Shown one piece after another: positions 33,478 through 33,505 of a stretch of DNA of 33,505 nt. The number at the start of each line of letters is the position of its first letter. Within the stretch, counting starts at the first letter, position 1. The notes below the pieces were generated by a model. The model was given only the letters and a program-made list of their open reading frames with translations, was not told the origin of the DNA and searched no databases. Position numbers and translations under genes: made by a program. The DNA lies in contig CAMPJY010000010.1 in assembly GCA_946887025.1 (NCBI GenBank), forward strand, positions 1 to 33,505. Direction: 5' to 3'. The stretch comes from an uncultured Salinimicrobium sp. GTDB lineage: Bacteria > Bacteroidota > Bacteroidia > Flavobacteriales > Flavobacteriaceae.

Positions 33478-33505
33478 AGACAATGGAATTAATTTTGCTC
33501 CAAAA

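Overview
The window looks like chromosomal DNA of a marine- or soil-type member of the Bacteroidetes, most likely a Flavobacteriaceae (Gramella/Salegentibacter/Zunongwangia-like; this placement is inference). The evidence is a recurring TAnnTTTG promoter element in front of at least ten genes, no clear Shine-Dalgarno sequences, a PorT type IX secretion (T9SS) component, T9SS C-terminal sorting domains on two giant proteins, a lipidated TamA-like protein (TamL), menaquinone biosynthesis, and SprB-type repeats. No rRNA, tRNA, CRISPR array, transposase or phage gene was seen.

Layout. Bases 1-3201 (minus strand) hold an iron-uptake pair: an IutA-like TonB-dependent receptor followed by a PepSY-type inner-membrane protein that is cut by the window edge. 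A symmetrical 12-bp inverted repeat brackets the receptor promoter. Bases 3261-13149 are mainly minus-strand housekeeping genes: pnp, rpsO, accD, fbaA and tamL, then (after a plus-strand SpoU/TrmH-family RNA methyltransferase) porT and menG/ubiE. Bases 13293-16177 (plus) carry the trkA-trkH potassium uptake operon, whose stop and start overlap as TAATG. Bases 16257-18571 (minus) carry a fatty acid desaturase followed by an aspartate aminotransferase. Bases 18572-18917 are intergenic and hold a seven-unit 11-bp repeat array. rsmG follows on the plus strand.

Bases 19647-33477 (minus), over 40 percent of the window, encode two tandem giant secreted paralogues of about 2286 and 2218 residues. Both run in the order signal peptide, HYR-like Ig repeats, SprB-type repeats, a PKD-like region, an unrecognised cysteine module, more SprB repeats, an Ig-like domain, LamG, a long conserved C-terminal region, an acidic low-complexity linker and a T9SS type-A-like sorting domain. 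The first also has one SprB-like repeat ahead of its HYR array. They are predicted cell-surface or extracellular proteins exported by the T9SS, of which PorT (11709-12416) is one part. Their HYR arrays differ in number and type, while the rest is largely colinear and in places nearly identical at DNA level, which suggests duplication followed by N-terminal remodelling.

The best candidates for something undescribed are the giant-protein pair with its shared cysteine module, the 11-bp repeat array between the desaturase and rsmG, and the bracketed TonB-receptor promoter. Everything else looks like ordinary core genome. All gene calls rest on reading the sequence and remembered family features; no database search was possible.
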